Origin: Zoogloea sp041908905
GTDB lineage: Bacteria > Pseudomonadota > Gammaproteobacteria > Burkholderiales > Rhodocyclaceae
DNA length: 64,000 nt
Assembly: GCF_041908905.1 (NCBI RefSeq)
Contig: NZ_JAYREK010000006.1
Span: 62,001 to 126,000, forward strand
Direction: 5' to 3'
Shown: one piece after another, positions 35,052-43,386 of the stretch
Layout of the letters: each line of letters begins with the position of its first letter
Position numbering within the stretch: the first letter of the stretch is position 1
The notes under the pieces: generated by a model
Told to the model about the DNA's origin: nothing
Databases searched by the model: none
The model's input: the letters and a program-made list of their open reading frames with translations, nothing else
Translations under genes and position numbers: made by a program

Positions 35052-36068
35052 ATGTCTGTAGCCCCATCGTCCCCGTTGCCCCGTGCCGTGCCGCCTGCCC
35101 GTCGCCTGCCGGGCGGGTGTCTCCTGCCCGCCGCGCTGGGTTTGGCCGGGCCCTGTCACGCCGGCGAGGCCGCCGCCGCGGGGGGGGCGCTCACCGAGGG
35201 GCTGGTCGTCGGCGGGGGGCTGTTCCTGCTGCTGGCGGCCCTGACCGTGCTGACCCTGTGCGCCTTCCAGGGGCGCCGGCGGGCGGTGGAGCTGAAGCGG
35301 GCCGAGGCCGAGCGCCGGGCCCGGGAGGCGGAGGCGGCGAGTGATCGCGACCGCCGGGCCTTCGAAGACCAGCGCCACCTGCTGTCGATGATGGCCCACG
35401 AGTTCCGCACGCCGCTGGCGATCATCGACGCATCGGTGCAGTCCCTGCGCCTGCTCGACGAGGACGCCACGCCGGAGCGGCTCAACCGCTTCGGCCGCAT
35501 CGCGCGGGCGGTGGAGCGGATGAACGGCCTGCTCGAACTCGTGCAGACCCGCGACCGCTTCGATGTGTCGGTGTGGACCCAGGATCTCGCCAAGTGCGAC
35601 CTCGCCGACGTGACGGCGGACGCCCTCGACATCGTCGGTGCCCACGCGGAGCAGCGGGTGGTCGTGCAGAGCGCCGACGGCGTGCCGCCCCTGGAGGCCG
35701 ACCACCGCATGCTGCGCTACGCGCTCCTCAACCTGATCGACAACGCCCTCAAGTACTCGCCGCGGGGTTCGCGGGTGGATGTGTCGATCAAGCCGATGCA
35801 GTGCGACGGCCGCGCCGGCCTGCTCTGGACGATCCTCGACCAGGGGCGCGGCATCGCCGCCGCCGACCGGGAGCGGATCTTCGAAAAATACTACCGATCC
35901 GACGACACCTCCGAGACCGCCGGGCTGGGCCTCGGCCTCTACATCGTGCGGCAGATCATCCAGCGCCATCAGGGTTCGGTGCGCGCGGTGGTCGGCGAGC
36001 CGGGCAACGGGGGCTGTTTCGAATGCTGGCTGCCGCTGGCGCAGTGCCCGGAAGGAGGGCAAGCATGA
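35052..36068 (+). CDS. Membrane sensor histidine kinase with minimal sensor region
   Basis: This 338-residue kinase has a signal-like hydrophobic segment (about residues 20-36) and one transmembrane helix (LVVGGGLFLLLAALTVLTLC, 51-70) with almost no periplasmic loop between. A charged coiled coil (75-108) follows. The HisKA phosphoacceptor is His116 in MMAHEFRTPL, and the HATPase has LLNLIDNALKYS (N box), LDQGRGI (G1), FEKYYR and GLGLGLYIV (G2). With no ligand domain it may sense through the membrane or a partner. TTGCGT and TAACAA (35005-35033, spacer 17) could be its promoter. The response regulator start overlaps its stop. Confidence 0.92.
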   Translation: MSVAPSSPLPRAVPPARRLPGGCLLPAALGLAGPCHAGEAAAAGGALTEGLVVGGGLFLLLAALTVLTLCAFQGRRRAVELKRAEAERRAREAEAASDRDRRAFEDQRHLLSMMAHEFRTPLAIIDASVQSLRLLDEDATPERLNRFGRIARAVERMNGLLELVQTRDRFDVSVWTQDLAKCDLADVTADALDIVGAHAEQRVVVQSADGVPPLEADHRMLRYALLNLIDNALKYSPRGSRVDVSIKPMQCDGRAGLLWTILDQGRGIAAADRERIFEKYYRSDDTSETAGLGLGLYIVRQIIQRHQGSVRAVVGEPGNGGCFECWLPLAQCPEGGQA

Positions 36069-36763
36069 TTCACATCGCCGTCGTCGAAGACAACGAAGAC
36101 CTGCGCGACGAGGTCGTCTTTCACCTGGGCCGGATGGGCCACTGCGTCACCGGCCTGCCGGACGGCACAGCCCTCGACCGCCACCTCGCAAGCCAGCCGA
36201 CCGACGTGCTGGTGCTCGACCTCGGCCTGCCGGGCGAGGACGGGGTCAGCATCGCCCGGCGGCTGGCGGTGTCGCACCCGCGGCTGGCGATCGCCATGCT
36301 CACCGCCCGGGGGCAGCTGGAGGACCGGCTGGTGGGCCTGGAGAGCGGGGCGGACATCTACCTCGTCAAGCCCGTGGACATGCGCGAGCTGTCGGCCGTC
36401 TGCGAGAGCCTGTACCGCCGCCTGCACCGGGTCGACGTGCCCGAGCGGCCCGCCGAGGGCTGGCAGCTCGACATGCAGTCCCTCGAGCTGGTGCCGCCGG
36501 GCGGGGCGGCGATCCTGCTTACGCCCACCGAATTCAAGCTGATGAAGGTGCTGGCCGAAGCGGCGCCCGAGCCCGCCCGCCGCGGCGACCTCGCCGCGGC
36601 GATGGGCCACCCGGAGCTGGATTTCGACTTCCGCCGCCTCGAGACGGCGCTGAGCCGCCTGCGCCGCAAGATCGAGATGCGCTTCGGCGAGGCCGCCACC
36701 CTGCGCAGCGCCCGTAACGTGGGCTACGTGTTTGCCGCGCCGATCCGCCTGTGGCAAGGCTGA
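36065..36763 (+). CDS. OmpR-type response regulator
   Basis: The 232-residue regulator has a receiver domain (about residues 1-118) with acidic pocket EDNED, phosphoacceptor Asp52 in LVLDLGLPGEDG, Thr in MLTARG and Lys in YLVKPVD. A C-terminal winged-helix DNA-binding domain follows (about 130-228, TPTEFKLMKVLAE through ARNVGYVF). The start overlaps the kinase stop (ATGA). Position directly upstream of the type I secretion genes suggests it may control them; this is inference from proximity only. Confidence 0.92.
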   Translation: MIHIAVVEDNEDLRDEVVFHLGRMGHCVTGLPDGTALDRHLASQPTDVLVLDLGLPGEDGVSIARRLAVSHPRLAIAMLTARGQLEDRLVGLESGADIYLVKPVDMRELSAVCESLYRRLHRVDVPERPAEGWQLDMQSLELVPPGGAAILLTPTEFKLMKVLAEAAPEPARRGDLAAAMGHPELDFDFRRLETALSRLRRKIEMRFGEAATLRSARNVGYVFAAPIRLWQG

Positions 36764-36878
36764 CGGCGAGGAGTGATTTGTTTTAATTGTCGAAAACATC
36801 ATTTCTGTCAGCAAAAGACAGCAAATTATCGTTTTTGTTGATTAATGTTAGGGTCGGTATGAACAACTACACCGACCC
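36764..36878 (+). promoter_or_regulatory. AT-rich control region of the type I secretion operon
   Basis: This 115-base stretch is far more AT-rich than its surroundings. It holds a short inverted repeat (CTGTC at 36805-36809 with GACAG at 36817-36821) and two direct copies of CAGCAAA spaced by ten bases (36809-36815 and 36819-36825), as expected for a regulator binding on one DNA face. TTGTTG (36835-36840) and TATGAA (36858-36863) are 17 bases apart and could be a promoter, but would leave a very short leader. Confidence 0.45.
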
Positions 36879-36912
36879 ATGTCCCCCAAAGCTCAATCCA
36901 CCGCCACGCTAG
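36851..36912 (+). promoter_or_regulatory. Start-site hairpin and 17-codon leader frame at the exporter gene
   Basis: GGGTCGGT (36851-36858) and ACCGACCC (36871-36878) form a perfect 8-bp stem that ends exactly at the exporter ATG (36879), which has no ribosome site of its own. The loop contains an ATG (36859) opening a 17-codon frame that stops at TAG 36910-36912, overlapping the exporter start in another frame. AGGG at 36850-36853 could serve this leader frame and is partly inside the stem. A translational control role is plausible but unproven. Confidence 0.35.
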
Positions 36913-38666
36913 AGGCGGGTTCGCCCGAACTCCGGTTCGCACTGGGCGAATTGCGGAGCACGCTGCGGCGTGCCCTGGCCTTCGGGCTGTGCGCCAGCCT
37001 GCTGGCGCTGACACCCTCCTGGTACATGCTCGAGGTGTATGACCGGGTGGTGAACAGCCGCAATGGCCTCACCCTGCTGATGCTCACCCTGGCCGTGCTG
37101 CTGGCCTACGCGGTGATCCAGGTGCAGGAGTGGACCCGCGAGGCGCTGCTGCGCCATGCCGCGCGGAGCTTCGACCAGCGCCTGGGCGGGCGGGTGTTCG
37201 ACGCCGCCCTGCGGGCGATCCGCCTGCGCACCCCGGGCGGCGGCCAGCAGGCCGTGCAGGATCTGCACACGGTGTCGGAGTTTCTCCGCTCGCCGGTCAT
37301 CACCGCGGCCTTCGAGGCCCCGATGGTGGTCGTCTTCGTGCTGCTGGTGAGTGCCATCTCGCCGTGGCTGGGCGTGGTGACGGTGGCGGCGGCGCTGCTC
37401 CAGGGGCTGATCGGCTGGTGCAACGAGCGGGCCACCGGGCCGGCGCTGCGCGAGGCCAACCGCAAGGCCTATGCCGCCCACCAGCACGCCGACCGCCTGC
37501 TGCAGAACGCCCAGGTGGTGCACTCGATGGGCATGCTCGCCAACGTGCACGGGCGCTGGGTGCAGCGCCACCAGGAGGCCCTGGCCGACCAGGCCCGCGC
37601 CTCCCTCTCCGCCGGCAACTGGCAGGCCGTCTCGCGCCTGCTGCAGAACGTGCTCAGCTCGGCCCTGCTGGGCCTCAGCTGCTGGCTGCTGCTGCATGAC
37701 CAGCTGAACGGCGGCGGCGGCATGCTGGTGGTGTCGGGCATCTTCGGCGCCCGCGCGCTGGCGCCCTTCAACCAGCTGGTGGGCCAGTGGCCGACGGTGG
37801 TCGGCGCCCGCGAAGCCTGGCGCCGGCTCGTCGCCCTGCTGGCGTCGCAGCCGGCGCTGCCGCCCGGCATGCCGCTGCCGCCACCCCAGGGCCGCCTCAC
37901 GGTGGAGCGGGTGGCCGCCGGCGCCCCGGGCACCCCGGCGACGCTGTTGCGGGAGCTCAACTTCGCCCTCGCCCCGGGCGAGGTGGTCGCGGTGATCGGC
38001 CCCTCCGGCGCCGGCAAGACCTGCCTCGCGCGGACCCTCCTCGGGCTGTGGCCGGCCTCGTCCGGCAAGGTGCGCCTCGACGGCGTGGACATCGCCACCT
38101 GGCCGAAGGCCGAGCTCGGCCCCCACCTGGGCTACCTGCCCCAGGGCATCGAGCTGCTCGACGGCACCCTCGCCGACAACATCGCCCGCTTCGGCCCCCC
38201 CGACCCGGCGCGGCTGCAGGCCGCCATCGAGGCCGCCGGCCTGTACGAGTTCGTGCAGTCGCTGCCGGAGGGGCTCGAGACCCCAATCGGCCCGGGCGGC
38301 GCGCGCCTCTCCGGCGGCCAGCGCCAGCGCGTCGGGCTGGCCCGCGCCATCTACGGCCAGCCGGCGCTGGTGGTGCTGGACGAGCCCAACGCCAGCCTCG
38401 ACGAGGCCGGCGACGTGGCCCTCGCCCAGCTCATCGAGACGCGCAAGCAGGCCGGCACCACCTTCGTGGTCATCACCCACCGCACCAGCGTGCTCGCGGT
38501 GGCCGACAAGGTGCTGCTGCTGGTCGATGGCCAGCAGCAGGCCTTCGGCCCCCGCGACGAGGTGCTCGCGGCCATCCAGCGCGCCAACCAGCAGGCCCAC
38601 GCGGCGCGGGCCGCCGGCACGCCGACCGTCTTCCCGCCGGCGGTGCGTGCGCCGGCCAACGTCTGA
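36879..38666 (+). CDS. Type I secretion ABC exporter, first subunit (PrtD family)
   Basis: The 595-residue inner-membrane exporter has a six-helix transmembrane domain (about residues 25-310, with the family segment WYMLEVYDRVVNSRN) and a nucleotide-binding domain (about 335-570). ATPase motifs are intact: GPSGAGKTC, LGYLPQGIEL, LSGGQRQRVGLARAIYG, LVVLDEPNASLD and VITHR. No peptidase C39-like N-domain is present, as in the PrtD/AprD/RsaD class. The gene is followed after seven bases by a second exporter gene, then HlyD and TolC homologs, then the giant surface protein, its probable cargo. Confidence 0.93.
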   Translation: MSPKAQSTATLEAGSPELRFALGELRSTLRRALAFGLCASLLALTPSWYMLEVYDRVVNSRNGLTLLMLTLAVLLAYAVIQVQEWTREALLRHAARSFDQRLGGRVFDAALRAIRLRTPGGGQQAVQDLHTVSEFLRSPVITAAFEAPMVVVFVLLVSAISPWLGVVTVAAALLQGLIGWCNERATGPALREANRKAYAAHQHADRLLQNAQVVHSMGMLANVHGRWVQRHQEALADQARASLSAGNWQAVSRLLQNVLSSALLGLSCWLLLHDQLNGGGGMLVVSGIFGARALAPFNQLVGQWPTVVGAREAWRRLVALLASQPALPPGMPLPPPQGRLTVERVAAGAPGTPATLLRELNFALAPGEVVAVIGPSGAGKTCLARTLLGLWPASSGKVRLDGVDIATWPKAELGPHLGYLPQGIELLDGTLADNIARFGPPDPARLQAAIEAAGLYEFVQSLPEGLETPIGPGGARLSGGQRQRVGLARAIYGQPALVVLDEPNASLDEAGDVALAQLIETRKQAGTTFVVITHRTSVLAVADKVLLLVDGQQQAFGPRDEVLAAIQRANQQAHAARAAGTPTVFPPAVRAPANV

Positions 38667-38673
38667 GTCCGCC

Positions 38674-40428
38674 ATGAAACCGTCTTCTCCCTTCCTTGCC
38701 GGCCGCAGCGAGCTGGTGCGCGCGCTGGCCGCCCATCGCGACGCCCTGGTCCGGGTCGGTCTCGTCAGCCTGCTGGTCAATCTGCTGATGTTGACCCCGA
38801 CCCTCTACATGCTGCAGGTCTACGACCGGGTGGTGGTGAGCCGCAACGAGCTCACCCTGCTGGCGGTGTCGCTGATCGCGCTGCTGCTGTTCGCCGTGAT
38901 CGCGGGGGCCGAGGCGCTGCGCTCGCGGCTGCTGGTGAAGGCCAGCGCGGCGATCGAGGCCCGCCTGGGCCTGCGGGTGTTCGGCGCGGCCTTCGAGGCC
39001 AGCCTCAACCCGCTGTCGGGCGACGGCGCCCGGGCGCTCGGCGACCTCACCACGCTGCGCCAGTTTCTCACCGGCCAGGCCGTGTTCGCCTTCTTCGACG
39101 CGCCCTGGACCCCGATCTACATCCTGGTGCTCTACCTGCTGCACCCGGCGCTGGGGGCCGCCGCGCTGCTGTTCGGCATCCTGCAGACGGTGCTGGCGGC
39201 CTGGAGCCATCGCCAGAGCGTGGCGCCGGCCCAGCAGGCGGCCGACGCGGCCCAGCGCGAGCAGGCCCTGGTGGGCGGCATCAGCCGCAACGCCGAGGCC
39301 GTCGAGGCGATGGGCATGGCGCCGGCGCTCCACCAGCGCTGGGCGGGCCTGCGCCGGGAGCGCCGCGACAGCGCCGGCGCCCAGCAGGAGCTGGGCCAGC
39401 GCCTCGGCGCGGTGAGCAAGTTCACCCGCCAGGCCCAGCAGTCGCTGATCCTCGGGCTGGGCGCGCTGCTGGTCATCGACGGCCAGCTCACCGCCGGCGC
39501 GATGATCGCCGCCAACGTGCTGACCACCCGCGCCCTCGCCCCCATCGACACCCTGGTGGGCAGCTGGCGGGTGGCGATCGCCGCCCGCGAGGCGTTCGGC
39601 CGCCTGGAGCGGCTGCTGGAGGGCTTCCCCCCGCGGGAGGCCCACCCGGTGCCCGCCGAGCCGGCCGGCTTCGTGACGCTCCGCCAGGTGAGCGCGATGG
39701 TCCCCGGCCGCGAGGCGCCGGTGCTCGACTACATCGACCTGAAGCTGGAGCCCGGCACCGTGACGGCGCTGATCGGCCCGTCGGGCTCCGGCAAGTCGAC
39801 CCTGGCGCGGGTGATCATGGGCGTGTGGCCCGACGTGCGGGGCGAGGTGCTCCTCGACGGCGAGCCGCTGGAGAACTTCGACCGCGCCCGGCTCGGCCCG
39901 CAGCTCGGCTACCTGCCCCAGGACATCGAGCTCTTCGAGGGCAGCGTCGCCGACAACATCGCCCGCTTCGGCCAGCCCGACCCCAACAAGGTGATCGTCG
40001 CCGCCCAGGCCTGCGGCCTGCACGAGGCCATCCTGCGGCTGCCCCGCGGCTACGACACCCCGGTGGGCGAGGCCGGCCACCTGCTCTCCGCCGGGATGCG
40101 CCAGCGCATCGGGCTGGCCCGCGCCGTGTATGGCAAGCCCGCCCTGGTGGTGCTCGACGAGCCCAACGCCAACCTCGACGAGGCAGGCGAGCTGGCCCTG
40201 TCGCGTCTGCTCCATCACCTCGGTGAGATCGGCAGCACCGTGCTGGTCGCCAGCCACCGGCCCGGCGTCCTCGGCGTGGCCGGGCGGGTGGTGGCCATGC
40301 AGGCCGGCCGCGTGCGCTTCGACGGCCCCCGCGACGAGGTGCTCGTAGCGCTGCGCTCCCGGGCGCCCGCCCCCGACACCGCCCCTCCCCAGCCCCCCGG
40401 TTTCGACCCGCTGACGGCGCATCCCTGA
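38674..40428 (+). CDS. Type I secretion ABC exporter, second subunit with degenerate signature
   Basis: The 584-residue PrtD-family paralog has the transmembrane domain with LYMLQVYDRVVVSRNELT and a nucleotide-binding domain with intact Walker A (GPSGSGKST), Q loop (YLPQDIELF), Walker B (LVVLDEPNANLDE) and His switch (VASHR). The ABC signature is LSAGM (residues 471-475) in place of LSGGQ. In an ABC dimer this loop completes the partner's ATP site, so pairing with the upstream subunit would give one canonical and one weakened site, as in asymmetric heterodimeric exporters. It starts seven bases after the first subunit. Confidence 0.93.
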   Translation: MKPSSPFLAGRSELVRALAAHRDALVRVGLVSLLVNLLMLTPTLYMLQVYDRVVVSRNELTLLAVSLIALLLFAVIAGAEALRSRLLVKASAAIEARLGLRVFGAAFEASLNPLSGDGARALGDLTTLRQFLTGQAVFAFFDAPWTPIYILVLYLLHPALGAAALLFGILQTVLAAWSHRQSVAPAQQAADAAQREQALVGGISRNAEAVEAMGMAPALHQRWAGLRRERRDSAGAQQELGQRLGAVSKFTRQAQQSLILGLGALLVIDGQLTAGAMIAANVLTTRALAPIDTLVGSWRVAIAAREAFGRLERLLEGFPPREAHPVPAEPAGFVTLRQVSAMVPGREAPVLDYIDLKLEPGTVTALIGPSGSGKSTLARVIMGVWPDVRGEVLLDGEPLENFDRARLGPQLGYLPQDIELFEGSVADNIARFGQPDPNKVIVAAQACGLHEAILRLPRGYDTPVGEAGHLLSAGMRQRIGLARAVYGKPALVVLDEPNANLDEAGELALSRLLHHLGEIGSTVLVASHRPGVLGVAGRVVAMQAGRVRFDGPRDEVLVALRSRAPAPDTAPPQPPGFDPLTAHP

Positions 40429-40459
40429 GCCGCGCCGCCCCTTTTCCGACGAGTCCATC

Positions 40460-41851
40460 ATGCCCAATTCCCATCGCCCCGACCCGCTGCTGCGGGATGA
40501 ATTCGACACCGTGGCCGACGCCGCCCGCCGCGAGCCCGCCTCGGTCAGCCCGATCGCCCCCGACGCCGACAGCGGCGCCCGGCGCGCCACCCGCATCGGC
40601 CTCGCCCTCAGCCTGGCCGGCCTCGTCGCCGCCCTCGGCTGGGCGGCCTTCGCGCCCCTCGACGAGGGCGTGCCGGCCCCCGGCAGCGTGGTCGTCGACA
40701 CCAAGCGCAAGGCCGTCCAGCACCCGGTTGGCGGCATCGTGCGCGGCGTGCAGGTGGGGGAGGGCGCCATGGTGCGCAAGGGCGACCTGCTGCTGACCCT
40801 CGACGATGCCGCCGCCCGCGCCAACCACGAGGCCGTGCGCCAGCGTTACCTGGGGCTGCGCGCCGCCGAGGCGCGGCTGGTGGCCGAGCGCGACGGCAAG
40901 CCGGAGATGGTCGCCCACCCCGACCTCGCGGCGGCCCAGTCCGACCCGGTGATCCAGACCCAGTGGCTGGCCCAGCAGAGCCTGCTCACCTCGCGGCGCG
41001 CCGCGCTCGCGGCCGAGCTGGCCGGCATCGACGAGAACCGCCGGGCCCAGCTGGCGGCCATCGAGTCGTTCAAGGGCATGCTCGCCAACCGCCAGAGCCA
41101 GCTGGCGCTGCTCAAGGAAGAGCTGGAGCAGACCCGCGGCCTGGTGGCCGAAGGCTACGCGCCGCGCAATCGCCAGCTCGAGCTGGGGCGGATGGTTGCC
41201 GAGACCCAGGCCGCCATCGCCGACCTGCAGGGCAACCTGCTGCGCAGCCAGCGGGCGATTGGCGAGCTGGGCCAGCGCGCCCTGCAGCGCAAGAGCGAAT
41301 ACCGCAAGGAGGTGGGCGACGCCCTGACCGAGATCTACCGCGAGCTGCAGGCCGACGCCGACAAGATGCGCGCCACCGCCGACGAGCTGGCCCGCACCGA
41401 AGTGCGCGCGCCGGCCGACGGGCAGGTCGTCGGGCTGGCGGTGCAGACCGTCGGTGCGGTGATCCAGCCGGCCCAGAAGGTCGCCGACGTGGTGCCGGCC
41501 GGCGAGGCGCTGCTCCTCGAGGCGCGCATCCCGCCGCACCTCATCGACCGGGTGCGCACCGGCCAGGACGTGGATGTGCGCTTCAGCGGCTTTGCCCACT
41601 CGCCCCAGCTGGTGGTGGACGGCAAGGTCCAGTCGGTGTCCGGCGACGTGCTCGCCGACCCCAGCGGGCAGCAGACCTTCTACCTGGCCCGCGTGGCGGT
41701 GACCGCCGACGGCCTGCGCACCCTGGGCAGCCGACAGCTGCAGCCCGGCATGCCGGTGGAGGTGGTGTTCCGCACCGGCGAGCGTTCGCTGCTCACCTAC
41801 CTGGTGCACCCGCTGGTCAAGCGGCTCGCCGCCTCGATGAAGGAGGAGTGA
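40460..41851 (+). CDS. HlyD-family type I secretion adaptor
   Basis: This periplasmic adaptor (membrane fusion protein) links the ABC exporter to the outer-membrane channel. The 463-residue product has one N-terminal membrane helix (LALSLAGLVAALGWAAF, about residues 46-64) and a lipoyl-like half motif (VDTKRKAVQHPVGGIV). A long alpha-helical hairpin (about 110-300), the second half motif (VRAPADGQVVGLAV) and a C-terminal beta-barrel region follow. An AGGAGGAG inside its end serves the next gene. Confidence 0.94.
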   Translation: MPNSHRPDPLLRDEFDTVADAARREPASVSPIAPDADSGARRATRIGLALSLAGLVAALGWAAFAPLDEGVPAPGSVVVDTKRKAVQHPVGGIVRGVQVGEGAMVRKGDLLLTLDDAAARANHEAVRQRYLGLRAAEARLVAERDGKPEMVAHPDLAAAQSDPVIQTQWLAQQSLLTSRRAALAAELAGIDENRRAQLAAIESFKGMLANRQSQLALLKEELEQTRGLVAEGYAPRNRQLELGRMVAETQAAIADLQGNLLRSQRAIGELGQRALQRKSEYRKEVGDALTEIYRELQADADKMRATADELARTEVRAPADGQVVGLAVQTVGAVIQPAQKVADVVPAGEALLLEARIPPHLIDRVRTGQDVDVRFSGFAHSPQLVVDGKVQSVSGDVLADPSGQQTFYLARVAVTADGLRTLGSRQLQPGMPVEVVFRTGERSLLTYLVHPLVKRLAASMKEE

Positions 41852-41853
41852 CC

Positions 41854-43215
41854 ATGGCCCGCCTTGCTTCCATCGCGATCCGCCGGGGCCTGCTGGCCTG
41901 CCTGGCGGGCTGCGCCACCCTGGCCTCGGCCGCCGGCCCGGCCCGCCTCGACCTCGCCAGCGCCTGGCAGGCGGCCCTCGCCAACGACCCGACCGTGCGC
42001 GCCGCCGCCGCCGGCGTCGAGTCGGGCCGCGAGCTGCTGCCCCAGGCCGAGGCCCAGCTGCTGCCCCAGGTGGCCTTCAGCTACAACCGCTCGGTCAACG
42101 AGCTGAGCAGCACCTCGCCCAACCTCGTCGGCCAGCGCATCACCTCCGACCGCAACTACATGAGCAGCACGGCGCTCCTCAGCGTGCGCCAGCCCCTGAT
42201 CCAGCCGGCCCTGTGGGCCGCCGTGCGGCAGGCCCGGGCCCAGGGGGCGGATGCCGAGTCGCAGTTCGCCAACACCCGCCAGCAGCTCGCCGCGCGGCTC
42301 GCCGAGGCCTACTTCGCGCTGCTCCTCGCCGACGACCAGATCGCCCTCGTCGAATCCCAGCGCATCGCCCACGGCACCCAGCTCGACGCCGCCCGCAAGG
42401 CGCTGGCGGCGGGCTCCGGCACCCGCACCGACATCGACGAAGCCCAGGCCCGCCTCGACATGGACGTGGCCCAGGCCCTCGAAGCCCGCCAGCAGGCGCT
42501 GCTCGCCCGGCGCCAGCTGGCGCAGCTCGTCGGCATGGGCTTTGCCGACGTGGCGCCCCTCGACCTCGGCCGCCTCGCCGCCCAGCCGCCCCAGGTGGGC
42601 GAGCTCGACGACTGGCTGCAGCTCGCCGAGCAGAACAGCGCCGAGCTCCGCTCGCAGCAGGCCCGCCTCGAGGCGGCCACGGAGGAGGTGGCCAAGGCCC
42701 GCGCCCGCCACCTGCCCACCCTCGACGCGGTTGCCCAGTACAACCGCAGCGACAGCGAGACCATCAGCCGGATCGACGCCACCAGCAACACCACCAGCAT
42801 CGGCATGCAGCTCAACGTGCCGATCTATTCGGGGGGCGGCGTCCAGTCGGCCCTGCGCCAGGCGGTGGCCGAGCGCACCAAGGCCGCCGAGAACCTCGCC
42901 GCCCTGCGCGCCGACCTCGGCCTGCGCCTGCACCGCGAGTACCGCGGCCTCAGCGAGGGCCTGCTGCGGGCCCGCGCGCTGGAGCAGGCGGTGCGCTCCG
43001 CCGAGCAGATGGTCAGCTCCAGCCAGCGCAGCTTCCAGGCCGGCGTGCGGACCACGCTGGACGTGCTCAACGCCCAGCAGCAACTCGCCACGGCCCGCCG
43101 CGACCTGTCCCAGGCCCGCTACACCGCGCTGCTGTCGCTGGTCCGCCTGCAGGCGCTGGCCGGCGTGTTCGACGAGGCCCGGCTGGCCCGCCTCAACGAC
43201 TGGCTGCAACGCTAA
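41854..43215 (+). CDS. TolC-family outer-membrane channel of type I secretion
   Basis: The 453-residue protein has two outer-membrane-efflux repeats forming the trimeric channel-tunnel, with family segments such as LLSVRQPLIQP, ARLAEAYFALLLADDQI and GVRTTLDVLNAQQQL. The N-terminal signal can be read two ways: a type I site (TLASA before AGPARL) or a lipobox-like LAGC at residues 17-20, as in NodT/OprM lipoproteins. It starts two bases after the adaptor stop and completes the tripartite exporter. An AT-rich gap separates it from the giant gene. Confidence 0.93.
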   Translation: MARLASIAIRRGLLACLAGCATLASAAGPARLDLASAWQAALANDPTVRAAAAGVESGRELLPQAEAQLLPQVAFSYNRSVNELSSTSPNLVGQRITSDRNYMSSTALLSVRQPLIQPALWAAVRQARAQGADAESQFANTRQQLAARLAEAYFALLLADDQIALVESQRIAHGTQLDAARKALAAGSGTRTDIDEAQARLDMDVAQALEARQQALLARRQLAQLVGMGFADVAPLDLGRLAAQPPQVGELDDWLQLAEQNSAELRSQQARLEAATEEVAKARARHLPTLDAVAQYNRSDSETISRIDATSNTTSIGMQLNVPIYSGGGVQSALRQAVAERTKAAENLAALRADLGLRLHREYRGLSEGLLRARALEQAVRSAEQMVSSSQRSFQAGVRTTLDVLNAQQQLATARRDLSQARYTALLSLVRLQALAGVFDEARLARLNDWLQR

Positions 43216-43386
43216 ATTAAGAAAATCGATAAAACGCAAAATTAAGTTGTGAGTTTTTGTCAGCTTTGGCGAATTTATTCGCGCTAAGGTTGGCACAACC
43301 CGATATGCGGACATCCGCCCGAATGAGGGTGCCTGAGCCGGAATTCCACCGGCCGGCGCCAGAACTGACTGCCCAGGAGCGTCGAC
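43216..43386 (+). promoter_or_regulatory. AT-rich leader of the giant surface protein gene
   Basis: This 171-base gap holds two direct copies of AAATTAAG (43214-43221 and 43239-43246, 25 bases apart) and a small palindrome GCGAAT-TT-ATTCGC (43269-43282). A good ribosome site AGGAG (43375-43379) lies seven bases before the ATG. No convincing promoter hexamers are visible. The palindrome is not followed by a T run, so it is not a standard terminator. The region may give the giant gene its own regulated promoter. Confidence 0.45.

Noticed and set aside
43290..43308. Possible sigma-54 promoter (TGGCAC ... GC) before the giant gene
   Set aside because: The GC element is three bases too far from the GG element for the fixed -24/-12 spacing, and the downstream box does not match TTGC.
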